Shown here in pieces: positions 1 through 5,850 of a DNA stretch of 5,945 nt. Where the stretch lies: assembly GCA_963600315.1 (NCBI GenBank), contig CAVCAW010000113.1:1-5945 (forward strand). The letters are read 5' to 3'. Origin of the DNA: UBA6382 sp963600315. Lineage in GTDB: Bacteria > Bacteroidota > Bacteroidia > Bacteroidales > Bacteroidaceae. The position numbers and the translations under genes are program-made. Each line of letters opens with the position of its first letter. Position 1 is the stretch's first letter. The notes under the pieces are model-generated. The model had not been told where the DNA came from. It made no database searches and saw nothing but the letters and a program-made list of their open reading frames with translations.

Positions 1-414
1 GCCTCACGCCGCCTGGCCGAGTTTTCCTATCTGTATGCTGACAGAAACCGACAGAAACTCAACAAAATGGAAGGATGGGAAACACTTGCCACATATCTAA
101 AAAGGCAAGACTTGGTAAACAAATTTGCAACGTATGCGGAGAAAAAAGGGCAAAAGCGCAGAAACCTCTTAATTAAGAAATCTCATAAGAGATTGGATTC
201 TGCCCTGACAGGAAACGTAATAAACTACATCTTTGGGGACAAAGCATCAGCTCTATACCAATGTAATAACGACAACAGCATTAAAGAGGCTCTTCGCTTG
301 ATAGACAAACACCAAACATTCCCGCAAAAAGCCGAATACACCAAGGCCAGTCCAAAAGAGTCTTGGCCTAAGGGGCAGGTAGCCACATCTTCTCATAAGC
401 AAACGAGAAAGTAA
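1..414 (+). CDS. C-terminal part of probable S41 carboxyl-terminal processing protease (5' end outside window)
   Basis: The frame is open from base 1, so the ATG at 67 is probably internal and the gene begins to the left. 137 residues are visible. The pattern is that of the C-terminal helical region of Bacteroidetes S41 (CtpA/tail-specific) proteases: a Y-x-D-x-N-R segment at about 10-17, then KFATYAEKKG at 41-50, then a basic stretch leading into an I-x-x-S-x-x-x-L-x-x-x-L-x-G helix (58-71), a GD pair (79-80) and KEAL (95-98). The catalytic Ser/Lys and the PDZ domain lie outside the window, so activity cannot be judged. Residues 103-137 are a polar, Lys/Ser/Pro-rich tail that is probably disordered. 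Such proteases act in the cell envelope. The family call is from remembered pattern similarity; a different C-terminal domain remains possible. The next gene has its own promoter box, so this is probably the end of a separate transcription unit. Confidence 0.62.
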   Translation, partial: ASRRLAEFSYLYADRNRQKLNKMEGWETLATYLKRQDLVNKFATYAEKKGQKRRNLLIKKSHKRLDSALTGNVINYIFGDKASALYQCNNDNSIKEALRLIDKHQTFPQKAEYTKASPKESWPKGQVATSSHKQTRK

Positions 415-454
415 AAAAACAATAGAGGAAATCAGATATTCCACAAAAATGGAT

Positions 455-462
455 TATCTTTG
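455..462 (+). promoter_or_regulatory. Bacteroidetes -7 box (TATCTTTG) for the TPR gene
   Basis: TATCTTTG matches the Bacteroidetes -7 consensus TAnnTTTG in every fixed position and lies 46 bases before the ATG at 509. The matching -33 TTTG is not present at the usual 19-21 base spacing, so only half of the promoter is convincing. The box lies inside the longer open frame that starts at 449, which argues that the upstream ATG is not used. Confidence 0.55.
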
Positions 463-508
463 CACATGCGAAGAAAAAACAATTACAGAAAACAAACACA
501 ACGAATAT

Positions 509-1183
509 ATGACTTCAGACAAAACAACTCAGGAAACACAAAACAATGGAGCTCAAAACATTAAAGCTCGCATCAAGAAAAATCCTATCATGAGTGCAAT
601 TACTGGTGCTATCATCTTGATTGCCATTATAGTGATAGGCACATTCGCATATAAAAGTTACATAACGGACAGCAACAACGAGGCTGCCACGAAACTAGCA
701 AAGGGACAGGACTATTTTCAGAATGGCCAGTTTGACCAAGCACTCAATGGTGACAATGCTGGATATCCTGGCTTTGTAAAGATTGCAGCTCAATACAGCA
801 GCACTGAGACAGGAAACCTAGCCAACCTCTATGCAGGTTTGTCTTATTATCATAAAGGTGACTACGACAAGGCCATAAAGTACCTTGAGAGTTTCGACGC
901 ACAAGACGATCAGTTTATCTCAAACAATGGCATAGCAGCTTTGGGAAATTGTTACGCAAAAAAAGGCAACTACGACAAAGCTATCGAGTTACTGAAAAAA
1001 GCCGCAAAAAATGCCGACAATTCGGTTGTCAGTCCTTCTTGCTTAGTCCAAGCTGGAGAATTGCTTGAGAAACAAAACAAGAAAGCGGAAGCTCTCGAGC
1101 TCTACAATGAGGTAAAAAGCAAATATCCTAGCAGCACAGAGGCACAAGGCATAGATAAATTTATACAACAAGTATCCGAATAA
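509..1183 (+). CDS. Membrane-anchored tetratricopeptide repeat (TPR) protein
   Basis: A 224-residue protein. Residues 1-28 are polar and basic (cytoplasmic side), 29-50 form one strongly hydrophobic membrane segment, and the rest is a helical domain expected on the periplasmic side. TPR-like units are visible at about 104-130 (LYAGLSYYHKGDYDKAIKYL), 143-166 (AALGNCYAKKGNYDKAIELL) and a more diverged one at 178-206 ending in a Tyr-Pro. The arrangement, an N-terminal anchor followed by TPRs, resembles YfgM-like proteins, but no specific function can be assigned; TPRs mediate protein-protein contacts. I chose the ATG at 509 over an in-frame ATG at 449 because the promoter -7 box (455-462) lies between them and the 20 added residues carry no conserved features. 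The gene is followed by ribH, an order I associate with related genomes. The hairpin at 1227-1274 may end this transcript. Confidence 0.85.
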   Translation: MTSDKTTQETQNNGAQNIKARIKKNPIMSAITGAIILIAIIVIGTFAYKSYITDSNNEAATKLAKGQDYFQNGQFDQALNGDNAGYPGFVKIAAQYSSTETGNLANLYAGLSYYHKGDYDKAIKYLESFDAQDDQFISNNGIAALGNCYAKKGNYDKAIELLKKAAKNADNSVVSPSCLVQAGELLEKQNKKAEALELYNEVKSKYPSSTEAQGIDKFIQQVSE

Positions 1184-1226
1184 GAAATTGGCCTACGCAC
1201 ATTGTCGTTGGCAACCAATATCAACT

Positions 1227-1274
1227 GGGGAGCAAAACACAGGGAAAAGATGTGGTTGCTCCCCTTTAATTTTT
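1227..1274 (+). terminator. Hairpin with T-rich tail between the TPR gene and ribH (terminator or ribH leader attenuator)
   Basis: GGGGAGCAA at 1227-1235 pairs perfectly with TTGCTCCCC at 1256-1264. An inner CAC/GTG pair (1238-1240 with 1252-1254) extends the stem across a small asymmetric internal loop. The sequence that follows is TTTAATTTTT (1265-1274). This is the form of a rho-independent terminator 43 bases after the TPR stop codon. It ends only 11 bases before the ribH ATG, which leaves no room for a separate promoter. It may therefore be a leaky terminator or an attenuating leader structure. Confidence 0.7.
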
Positions 1275-1285
1275 CAAGAAAGAAC

Positions 1286-1771
1286 ATGTCAGCAACAACA
1301 GACAATTTGTCAATACAGAATGTACCATCAGCCTCTGGCATGAGGGTGGGTATCGTTGTATGCGAATGGAACTCGCAAATCACGCAACCCTTGCTAAATG
1401 GCGCAACCGACACATTAAAGAAGTATGGAGTAAAGCCGGAGCACATAGTAGTAAAAACAGTTCCTGGCAGTTTTGAACTCATATACGGAGCCAATGTCAT
1501 GGCAAAAAGCGGTCTTGTGGATGGAATTATAGCAATCGGTTGTATCGTAAGAGGCGAAACACCCCATTTTGACTTTATCTCACAAGGTTGCACAAATGGT
1601 TTGGCATACCTCAATGCCACAAGCAATATTCCTATTGTTTTTGGTGTGCTCACGACCAACAATTTTGACCAAGCATTTGACCGCACTGGCGGCAAACTCG
1701 GAAATAAAGGAGAAGAATACGCTCTCACGGCAATACGCATGATAGATTACGCACGCAGCTACGAACGCTAA
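1286..1771 (+). CDS. ribH: 6,7-dimethyl-8-ribityllumazine synthase
   Basis: Lumazine synthase condenses 5-amino-6-ribitylamino-uracil with 3,4-dihydroxy-2-butanone 4-phosphate to give 6,7-dimethyl-8-ribityllumazine, the penultimate step of riboflavin synthesis, in the cytoplasm. The 161-residue length is normal for the family. Family motifs seen: GIVVCEWNS (22-30, with the substrate-stacking aromatic W28), VPGSFEL (59-65), AIGCIVRGETPHFDF (83-97) with the catalytic His at 94, GVLTTNN (120-126), and R133 followed by GGKLGNKG (135-142), the phosphate-binding and 3' end signature. An upstream in-frame TTG at 1202 would add 28 residues encoded partly by the hairpin; the ATG at 1286 fits the family length better. 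I see no FMN riboswitch. The GH97 gene starts 25 bases after the stop, suggesting a shared transcript. No other rib genes are in the window. Confidence 0.96.
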   Translation: MSATTDNLSIQNVPSASGMRVGIVVCEWNSQITQPLLNGATDTLKKYGVKPEHIVVKTVPGSFELIYGANVMAKSGLVDGIIAIGCIVRGETPHFDFISQGCTNGLAYLNATSNIPIVFGVLTTNNFDQAFDRTGGKLGNKGEEYALTAIRMIDYARSYER

Positions 1772-1796
1772 CACTCAACAAATAAACAACAACAAA

Positions 1797-3833
1797 ATGA
1801 AAAAGATTTTTTTATCGCTATTAACTCTTGCTGTAGCAACTATTGCCCAAGCGGCAGGTGATACGGACAAGATTGAAAGCGTAGTTTCGCCAAACGGCAA
1901 GCTGAAAGTTGAGGTTTCTTTTGGAACCGAACTTAAGTACACCGTATTGGACGAGGGAACAATTCTCCTGAAAGATTCACGCATTGGACTGACCGTTAAA
2001 AATGGTCCAAAGGTCGGACAAAACCCAAAGCTCAAGAAGAAAAGTCTGACAACTATCAACGAGAAAGTCCCCTCCCCTTTTTATCGCGAACCAAGCGTCG
2101 AGAACAATTGCAACGAACTAAAACTAACAATGGCCGATGGTTTCGTGCTCACGTTTCGTGCCTATGACACAGGTGTTGCATACCGGCTTAGTTCTACGTT
2201 GAAAACCCCATCAGAACTCTTCATTGAGAATGAGATTGCAGAATTCAATTTTCCTGAAGACTACACAGCATGGATTCCATACACCAACGAACAGCATAAT
2301 CGCTGGGGAACATCGTTTGAAAACATCTACAAGAACTCTAAACTTTCTGAGGCAGAACCAAATCGTTTGGCTTTCACCCCACTCGCTGTTGACTGCAAAA
2401 GCGCAAAGGTAAGCATCATGGAAAGTGACCTTGAGTCATACCCAGGAATGTTTCTAAAAGCAAGTGCTAAACGATTAGAGGCAGAATTTGCTCCATATCC
2501 CAAGAACCATAAATTTGTCGACGCACGCAAAAAGCTTGTAGTAACCGACAGAGAAGATTATATTGCTAAGGTTAAACCGACACGCAACTTTCCTTGGCGA
2601 GTCATTGTCATCACTCATAAGGATGCAGAGATGGCGCAAAACAATCTAGTGTATGCGCTCGCTTCGCCAAACAGAATCGGTGACACAAAATGGATCAAAC
2701 CAGGCAAGTTAACATGGGATTGGTGGAATGCCCTTACCCTCACAGGAGTAGATTTTAAACCAGGTGTAAACACCGAGACCTATAAGTACTACATAGACTT
2801 TGCTGCAAAACATGAGATTGAGTATATAGCACTCGACGAAGGTTGGTACTATGGCAGAAAGAATAACAATGACGACAATGAGAGAGTTGACATACTCACT
2901 ACAGTGAAGGATATAGACCTCCCGGAAATTGTAAAATATGGTAAAAGCAAGAAAGTCGGCGTCGTACTTTGGATAGGCTTTAACGTCCTGAACGAACAAT
3001 TAGAAGAAGCTTGTAAGAAGTATAGCCAGATGGGCATAAAGGGATTCAAGGTGGATTTCCTCGACCGCAATGACCAGACTGCGGTGGAGCAAGTGTACAA
3101 AATTGCTGAGACTTGTGCAAAATACAACATCTTCCTTGATCTACACGGAATGTATGCCCCTACAGGCTACAACCGCACCTTCCCAAATATCTTGAACGTA
3201 GAAGGCATCTGGGGACTTGAGCAAGCAAAATGGGGGTCCAACAAGGATGATATGCCGACCTACTGCGTGACATTCCCCTACCTGCGCATGATGCCAGGTT
3301 ATGTGGACTACACACCTGGCGGCATGCGCAATACGACCAAGAATCATTTCTCCGGCGACTACTACTGGCCGCAGACACAGGGAACGCGCTGCCATCAGAT
3401 AGGCATGTACATTGTCTACGACTCTCCTCTTACAATGATGGCAGACTCGCCATCCGCTTATGAGAAAGAGGAAGAATGTGCAAGTTTCATTGCCTCAATT
3501 CCGAATCAGTATGAAAAGACAATCGTGCTTGACGGAGAAATCGGCAAATATATAGTTACAGCTCGTAAAGTAGCCGGTAAACATTGGTGGATAGGCGGTA
3601 TTAACAATTGGGACGAGCGCGATATAGAAATAGACATTTCCAAGTTGTTTGAACCCGGAGACCGCGACACTTACTTCGTGACAACGATCTACCAAGACGG
3701 TGACATGGCCAACAGAGTTGCTACAGACTATAAAGTTATAGAAGGTCGAAGAGTTGACAAGAACTCCAAGATAAAAATACATATGGCTAAAGGCGGTGGC
3801 TTCGCAATAAAACTTCATCGTATTGTGACATAA
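1797..3833 (+). CDS. GH97 family glycoside hydrolase (periplasmic alpha-glycosidase, probably the retaining branch)
   Basis: A 678-residue protein with a Sec signal peptide (MKKIF, hydrophobic 5-17, likely cut after AQA at 17-19) and no lipobox, so periplasmic. Three domains can be followed: an N-terminal beta-sandwich (about 27-285), a (beta/alpha)8 catalytic barrel (about 292-575; WDWWNAL 307-313, LDEGW 346-350, KVDFLDR 418-424, LHGMYAPTG 449-457, EGIWGLE 469-475) and a C-terminal beta domain (about 579-676) typical of GH97. Asp420 in KVDF and Glu475 are 55 residues apart, the same spacing I recall for the nucleophile Asp415 and acid/base Glu470 of the retaining alpha-galactosidase BtGH97b. 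This suggests a retaining enzyme, unlike the inverting alpha-glucosidase SusB; galactose specificity is inference. The gene is full length with no frameshift. It has no susC/susD or other carbohydrate genes beside it and no promoter in the 25-base gap after ribH. A hairpin follows its stop. Confidence 0.93.
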   Translation: MKKIFLSLLTLAVATIAQAAGDTDKIESVVSPNGKLKVEVSFGTELKYTVLDEGTILLKDSRIGLTVKNGPKVGQNPKLKKKSLTTINEKVPSPFYREPSVENNCNELKLTMADGFVLTFRAYDTGVAYRLSSTLKTPSELFIENEIAEFNFPEDYTAWIPYTNEQHNRWGTSFENIYKNSKLSEAEPNRLAFTPLAVDCKSAKVSIMESDLESYPGMFLKASAKRLEAEFAPYPKNHKFVDARKKLVVTDREDYIAKVKPTRNFPWRVIVITHKDAEMAQNNLVYALASPNRIGDTKWIKPGKLTWDWWNALTLTGVDFKPGVNTETYKYYIDFAAKHEIEYIALDEGWYYGRKNNNDDNERVDILTTVKDIDLPEIVKYGKSKKVGVVLWIGFNVLNEQLEEACKKYSQMGIKGFKVDFLDRNDQTAVEQVYKIAETCAKYNIFLDLHGMYAPTGYNRTFPNILNVEGIWGLEQAKWGSNKDDMPTYCVTFPYLRMMPGYVDYTPGGMRNTTKNHFSGDYYWPQTQGTRCHQIGMYIVYDSPLTMMADSPSAYEKEEECASFIASIPNQYEKTIVLDGEIGKYIVTARKVAGKHWWIGGINNWDERDIEIDISKLFEPGDRDTYFVTTIYQDGDMANRVATDYKVIEGRRVDKNSKIKIHMAKGGGFAIKLHRIVT

Positions 3834-3858
3834 CCAACAAGCAACAATAATTAATAAA

Positions 3859-3898
3859 AAAACGGATATTCCCGAAATTCAATGGGGATATCCGTTTT
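3859..3898 (+). terminator. Rho-independent terminator after the GH97 gene, possibly bidirectional
   Basis: A 15-base-pair stem (3859-3873 with 3884-3898), perfect except for one T-G wobble, with a 10-base loop, starts 26 bases after the GH97 stop. The outer four pairs are A-T, so the transcript ends in TTTT on the + strand. Read on the - strand the same stem is followed by a longer T run (from the A tract at 3856-3862), so it could also stop transcription from the right. It separates the ribH-GH97 unit from the recF promoter. Confidence 0.85.
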
Positions 3899-3932
3899 GA
3901 TATATTAAACGACAAATTATCTTTACTGCCAA

Positions 3933-3963
3933 TTTGAAATAAGCAATATTATTCATAACTTTG
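3933..3963 (+). promoter_or_regulatory. Bacteroidetes-type promoter of recF (TTTG, 19 bases, TAACTTTG)
   Basis: TTTG at 3933-3936 and TAACTTTG at 3956-3963 match the -33 and -7 elements of the Bacteroidetes primary sigma factor exactly, with the optimal 19-base spacer. Transcription would start near 3970, giving a leader of about 109 bases before the recF ATG at 4079. It lies downstream of the GH97 terminator, so recF and the DUF721 gene form their own transcription unit. Confidence 0.87.
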
Positions 3964-3973
3964 TATAAGTTAT
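3955..3973. promoter_or_regulatory. Perfect inverted repeat overlapping the recF -7 box and start site (candidate operator)
   Basis: ATAACTT (3955-3961), five bases, AAGTTAT (3967-3973) is a perfect 7-base inverted repeat. It covers the -7 box and the expected transcription start. A dimeric repressor bound here would block the polymerase. No regulator for it is visible in the window, and in AT-rich DNA such a repeat can occur by chance, so the role is inference. Confidence 0.35.
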
Positions 3974-4009
3974 TTGTATTTTATTGAGCCACAGAGCATC
4001 GATGATACA

Positions 4010-4038
4010 AGGAGAGTGAATACAACTTTTCCTCTCCT
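4010..4038 (+). promoter_or_regulatory. Small hairpin in the recF leader
   Basis: AGGAGAG (4010-4016) is complementary to CTCTCCT (4032-4038), a 7-base-pair stem with a 15-base loop in the middle of the recF 5' leader. The left arm contains an AGGAG Shine-Dalgarno-like core, which would be hidden when folded. An in-frame GTG at 4016 touches this arm, but the spacing is too short for a normal start. No T tract follows, so it is not a terminator. Confidence 0.3.
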
Positions 4039-4078
4039 ATATAGACATCAAGACCTTAACGGTTTAAGACGCACTCGC

Positions 4079-5179
4079 ATGATTCTTAAAAACATATCGC
4101 TGATAAACTTCAAAAACATTGAGCAAGCTGATTTAGATTTGTCTCCCAAACTCAATTGTTTTGTCGGAAACAATGGCATGGGTAAAACCAACATTCTAGA
4201 TGCTGTATACTACCTCTCGTTTTGCCGAAGTGTGTTTTCGCAGACAAATACACATGTCATAAGGCATGGACAAGACACGATGGTTTTACAAGGGATTTAC
4301 GAGACGCAAGAAAAAACGACTCTGAACATTTATTGTGGAGTAAAAAATGGTCACAGAAAAACATTCCGAAAAAACGGGAAAGAATACAAAAAAATCTCTG
4401 AGCATATCGGTTTACTCCCTCTCGTTATAATTTCACCAGACGATAGTGAATTCATATGCGGAACTAGCGAGTACCGCCGCAAATTCATGGACATTACAAT
4501 ATCACAATATTCGCCATTATATCTTAATCAGCTAATAAAATACAATCAAATACTGCAGCAACGCAACGCTCTATTGAAATCTGACGTAATACCTGACGAA
4601 ACGATATTAAGCGCATACGACAGCATGATGTCAGAGTGCGCTAAAGAGATCTACAGTGAGAGAAAAGCATTCACATCAAAAATAATCTCACAATTCAAAG
4701 ATATTTATCGACAACTTGGCGAAGAAAACGAAGATGTGGGATTGACATACCGGTCTCACTTAGAAACCGAAGATCTTTTTACAACACTACAAGCCTCTCA
4801 TCAAAAAGAGCACATAGTAGGCCATACACTATACGGCACACACAGAGATGATCTTGAGATGACTCTCAACGGACAGCCTTTGAGATATGAAGGTTCTCAA
4901 GGACAGACAAAAAGCTACCTCATCGCTTTGCGACTTTCACAATACCTATTCCTAAAAAACACTATAGGAAACAGAACACCACTACTATTACTTGATGACA
5001 TCTTCGATAAACTTGATGCTACTAGAGTAGAAAAGATTATACATGTCGTGTCAAGCGAAAATTATGGTCAAATCTTTATCACGTCTACAAATCGTGATAA
5101 TCTAGAGCAAGTTATCAAACAAGCATCTTGCGACTATCGTATCTTTGTTGTAGAAAACGGGAAATATGAAACGTGTTAA
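4079..5179 (+). CDS. recF: DNA replication and repair protein RecF
   Basis: RecF is an SMC/ABC-type ATPase that binds DNA at gap junctions and, with RecO and RecR, helps load RecA on SSB-coated ssDNA at stalled forks. The 366-residue length is normal. Seen in order: the start MILKNISLINFKNI typical of RecF, Walker A GNNGMGKTN (30-38), the helical arm region (about 120-240), GTHRDD (253-258), the ABC signature SQGQTKS (273-279) and Walker B LLLLDDIFDKLD (302-313), followed by an ITSTNRD (334-340) segment. All ATPase motifs look intact. The frame is open upstream to a TTG at 3974, but family alignment places the start at the ATG at 4079. The gene is transcribed from the promoter at 3933-3963, not next to dnaA/dnaN as in many other phyla, and it overlaps the following DUF721 gene by 14 bases. 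Confidence 0.97.
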   Translation: MILKNISLINFKNIEQADLDLSPKLNCFVGNNGMGKTNILDAVYYLSFCRSVFSQTNTHVIRHGQDTMVLQGIYETQEKTTLNIYCGVKNGHRKTFRKNGKEYKKISEHIGLLPLVIISPDDSEFICGTSEYRRKFMDITISQYSPLYLNQLIKYNQILQQRNALLKSDVIPDETILSAYDSMMSECAKEIYSERKAFTSKIISQFKDIYRQLGEENEDVGLTYRSHLETEDLFTTLQASHQKEHIVGHTLYGTHRDDLEMTLNGQPLRYEGSQGQTKSYLIALRLSQYLFLKNTIGNRTPLLLLDDIFDKLDATRVEKIIHVVSSENYGQIFITSTNRDNLEQVIKQASCDYRIFVVENGKYETC

Positions 5180-5459
5180 AACGAAACCTATCACCGACCT
5201 TATCCTGCCATTTTTGAGGCAGGAGGGATTAGAAACTCCATTGTTGGAATACAGAATCACGCATAAGGGGTGGAATGAACTTGTAGGAGACGACGTAGCA
5301 ATACACACAAAAAAAATATACATCTATAATCAAACATTATATATAGAGTGCGACAGCCCCATCGTAAGACACGAACTTTCACTAAGAAAGACTGAAATCA
5401 TCTACAAACTAAACAAATACGTTGATGCCTACGTAATAAACCAGATTGTCATAAGGTAA
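5166..5459 (+). CDS. DUF721 (DciA-like) small protein
   Basis: A 97-residue cytoplasmic protein made of little more than one DUF721 domain. Typical positions: an N-terminal helix (10-20), W36 with an ELVG turn (38-41), HT (47-48), a hydrophobic strand-like IYIYNQTLYIEC (51-62), S64, R68/E70/L71 and LN (82-83). DUF721 defines DciA, proposed to be the ancestral loader of the DnaB replicative helicase in bacteria that lack DnaC or DnaI, as Bacteroidetes do. Proteobacterial DciA is longer, with a C-terminal extension absent here. The ATG at 5166 lies inside recF, 14 bases before its stop, so the two are probably translated together. The A-rich start context is normal for the phylum. The helicase loader role is inference from the family; DUF721 membership is clear from the pattern. 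Confidence 0.85.
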   Translation: MKRVKTKPITDLILPFLRQEGLETPLLEYRITHKGWNELVGDDVAIHTKKIYIYNQTLYIECDSPIVRHELSLRKTEIIYKLNKYVDAYVINQIVIR

Positions 5460-5632
5460 TTTATATAAAAATCACAGACATAGCGTATTTCACATAAAAT
5501 CTTTTAGAATTAAACATTGCGCAAACAGTAATCTTTCAACAATATACACTTAGTCAAGTTCTGAAGAACGCAGCAGAAGAAAAATCTGGACAAAAAGAAG
5601 CCATACAAAGACAACAATTGTAGCTTGTTTGT

Positions 5633-5663
5633 TTTGCTAAATCTAAAATATTGATTAACTTTG
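5633..5663 (+). promoter_or_regulatory. Bacteroidetes-type promoter of tRNA-Tyr (TTTG, 19 bases, TAACTTTG)
   Basis: TTTG at 5633-5636 and TAACTTTG at 5656-5663 match both consensus elements with exactly 19 bases between them. Transcription should begin near 5670, only about ten bases before the mature tRNA 5' end, as expected for a strong, dedicated tRNA promoter. The -7 octamer is identical to that of the recF promoter. Confidence 0.87.
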
Positions 5664-5680
5664 CATCGCATAACGCAGAA

Positions 5681-5763
5681 GGGTGTTTTCCAGAGTGGCC
5701 AAATGGGGCAGACTGTAAATCTGCTGTCTTTCGACTTCGGTGGTTCGAATCCATCAGCACCCA
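5681..5763 (+). tRNA. tRNA-Tyr (anticodon GUA)
   Basis: An 83-base class II tRNA. Acceptor GGGTGTT (5681-5687) pairs with AGCACCC (5756-5762) with one G-T wobble, followed by discriminator A (5763). The anticodon stem GCAGA/TCTGC (5708-5712, 5720-5724) encloses CTGTAAA with anticodon GTA at 5715-5717. A long variable arm (about 5725-5738) and a T arm GGTGG-TTCGAAT-CCATC complete the fold. The long variable arm and GTA anticodon identify bacterial tRNA-Tyr. The 3' CCA is not encoded (CAA follows the discriminator), so it must be added after transcription. It is a single tRNA with its own promoter and terminator. Confidence 0.97.
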
Positions 5764-5764
5764 C

Positions 5765-5804
5765 AAACAAAAAGAGTCTGCGAATTCACGGACTCTTTTT
5801 GTTT
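5765..5804 (+). terminator. Rho-independent terminator of tRNA-Tyr
   Basis: AAACAAAAAGAGTCTG (5765-5780) pairs with CGGACTCTTTTTGTTT (5789-5804), 16 pairs with one T-G wobble, closing an 8-base loop. The stem begins two bases after the tRNA 3' end. The A tract on the left and T tract on the right make it potentially bidirectional. Confidence 0.9.
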
Positions 5805-5850
5805 ATGAACACAATTTTTCTTTACTTTTCGGTATATAGCAACAAATAAA

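Noticed and set aside
449..508. N-terminal extension of the TPR protein from the ATG at 449
   Set aside because: The -7 promoter box at 455-462 lies inside it, and the 20 extra residues precede a typical cytoplasmic N-terminus without adding conserved features.
1202..1285. N-terminal extension of RibH from a TTG at 1202
   Set aside because: It would encode the terminator-like hairpin and make the protein 28 residues longer than needed; the ATG at 1286 gives normal family length.
1184..1285. FMN riboswitch upstream of ribH
   Set aside because: Only 102 bases are available and only a single long hairpin is visible; the multi-helix junction and conserved G-rich and C-rich blocks of the RFN element are not seen.
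1102..1740. 212-codon minus-strand open frame
   Set aside because: It lies antisense to the end of the TPR gene and almost all of ribH, whose motifs are clear on the + strand. The translation shows no domain pattern.
5558..5569. GTTCT-GA-AGAAC inverted repeat in the 5460-5680 intergenic region
   Set aside because: A 5-base arm is too short, it lies well upstream of the tRNA promoter (about 63 bases from the -33 box), and no second copy is seen; probably chance.
5510..5770. Minus-strand open frames reading GADGFEPPKSKDSRFTVCP and the frame overlapping it
   Set aside because: These are the reverse complement of the tRNA-Tyr gene, a well-known source of spurious protein predictions. The cloverleaf explains the sequence fully.
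5651..5849. Two plus-strand open frames of 62 codons across the tRNA
   Set aside because: They run through the tRNA-Tyr gene and its terminator and have no coding character.
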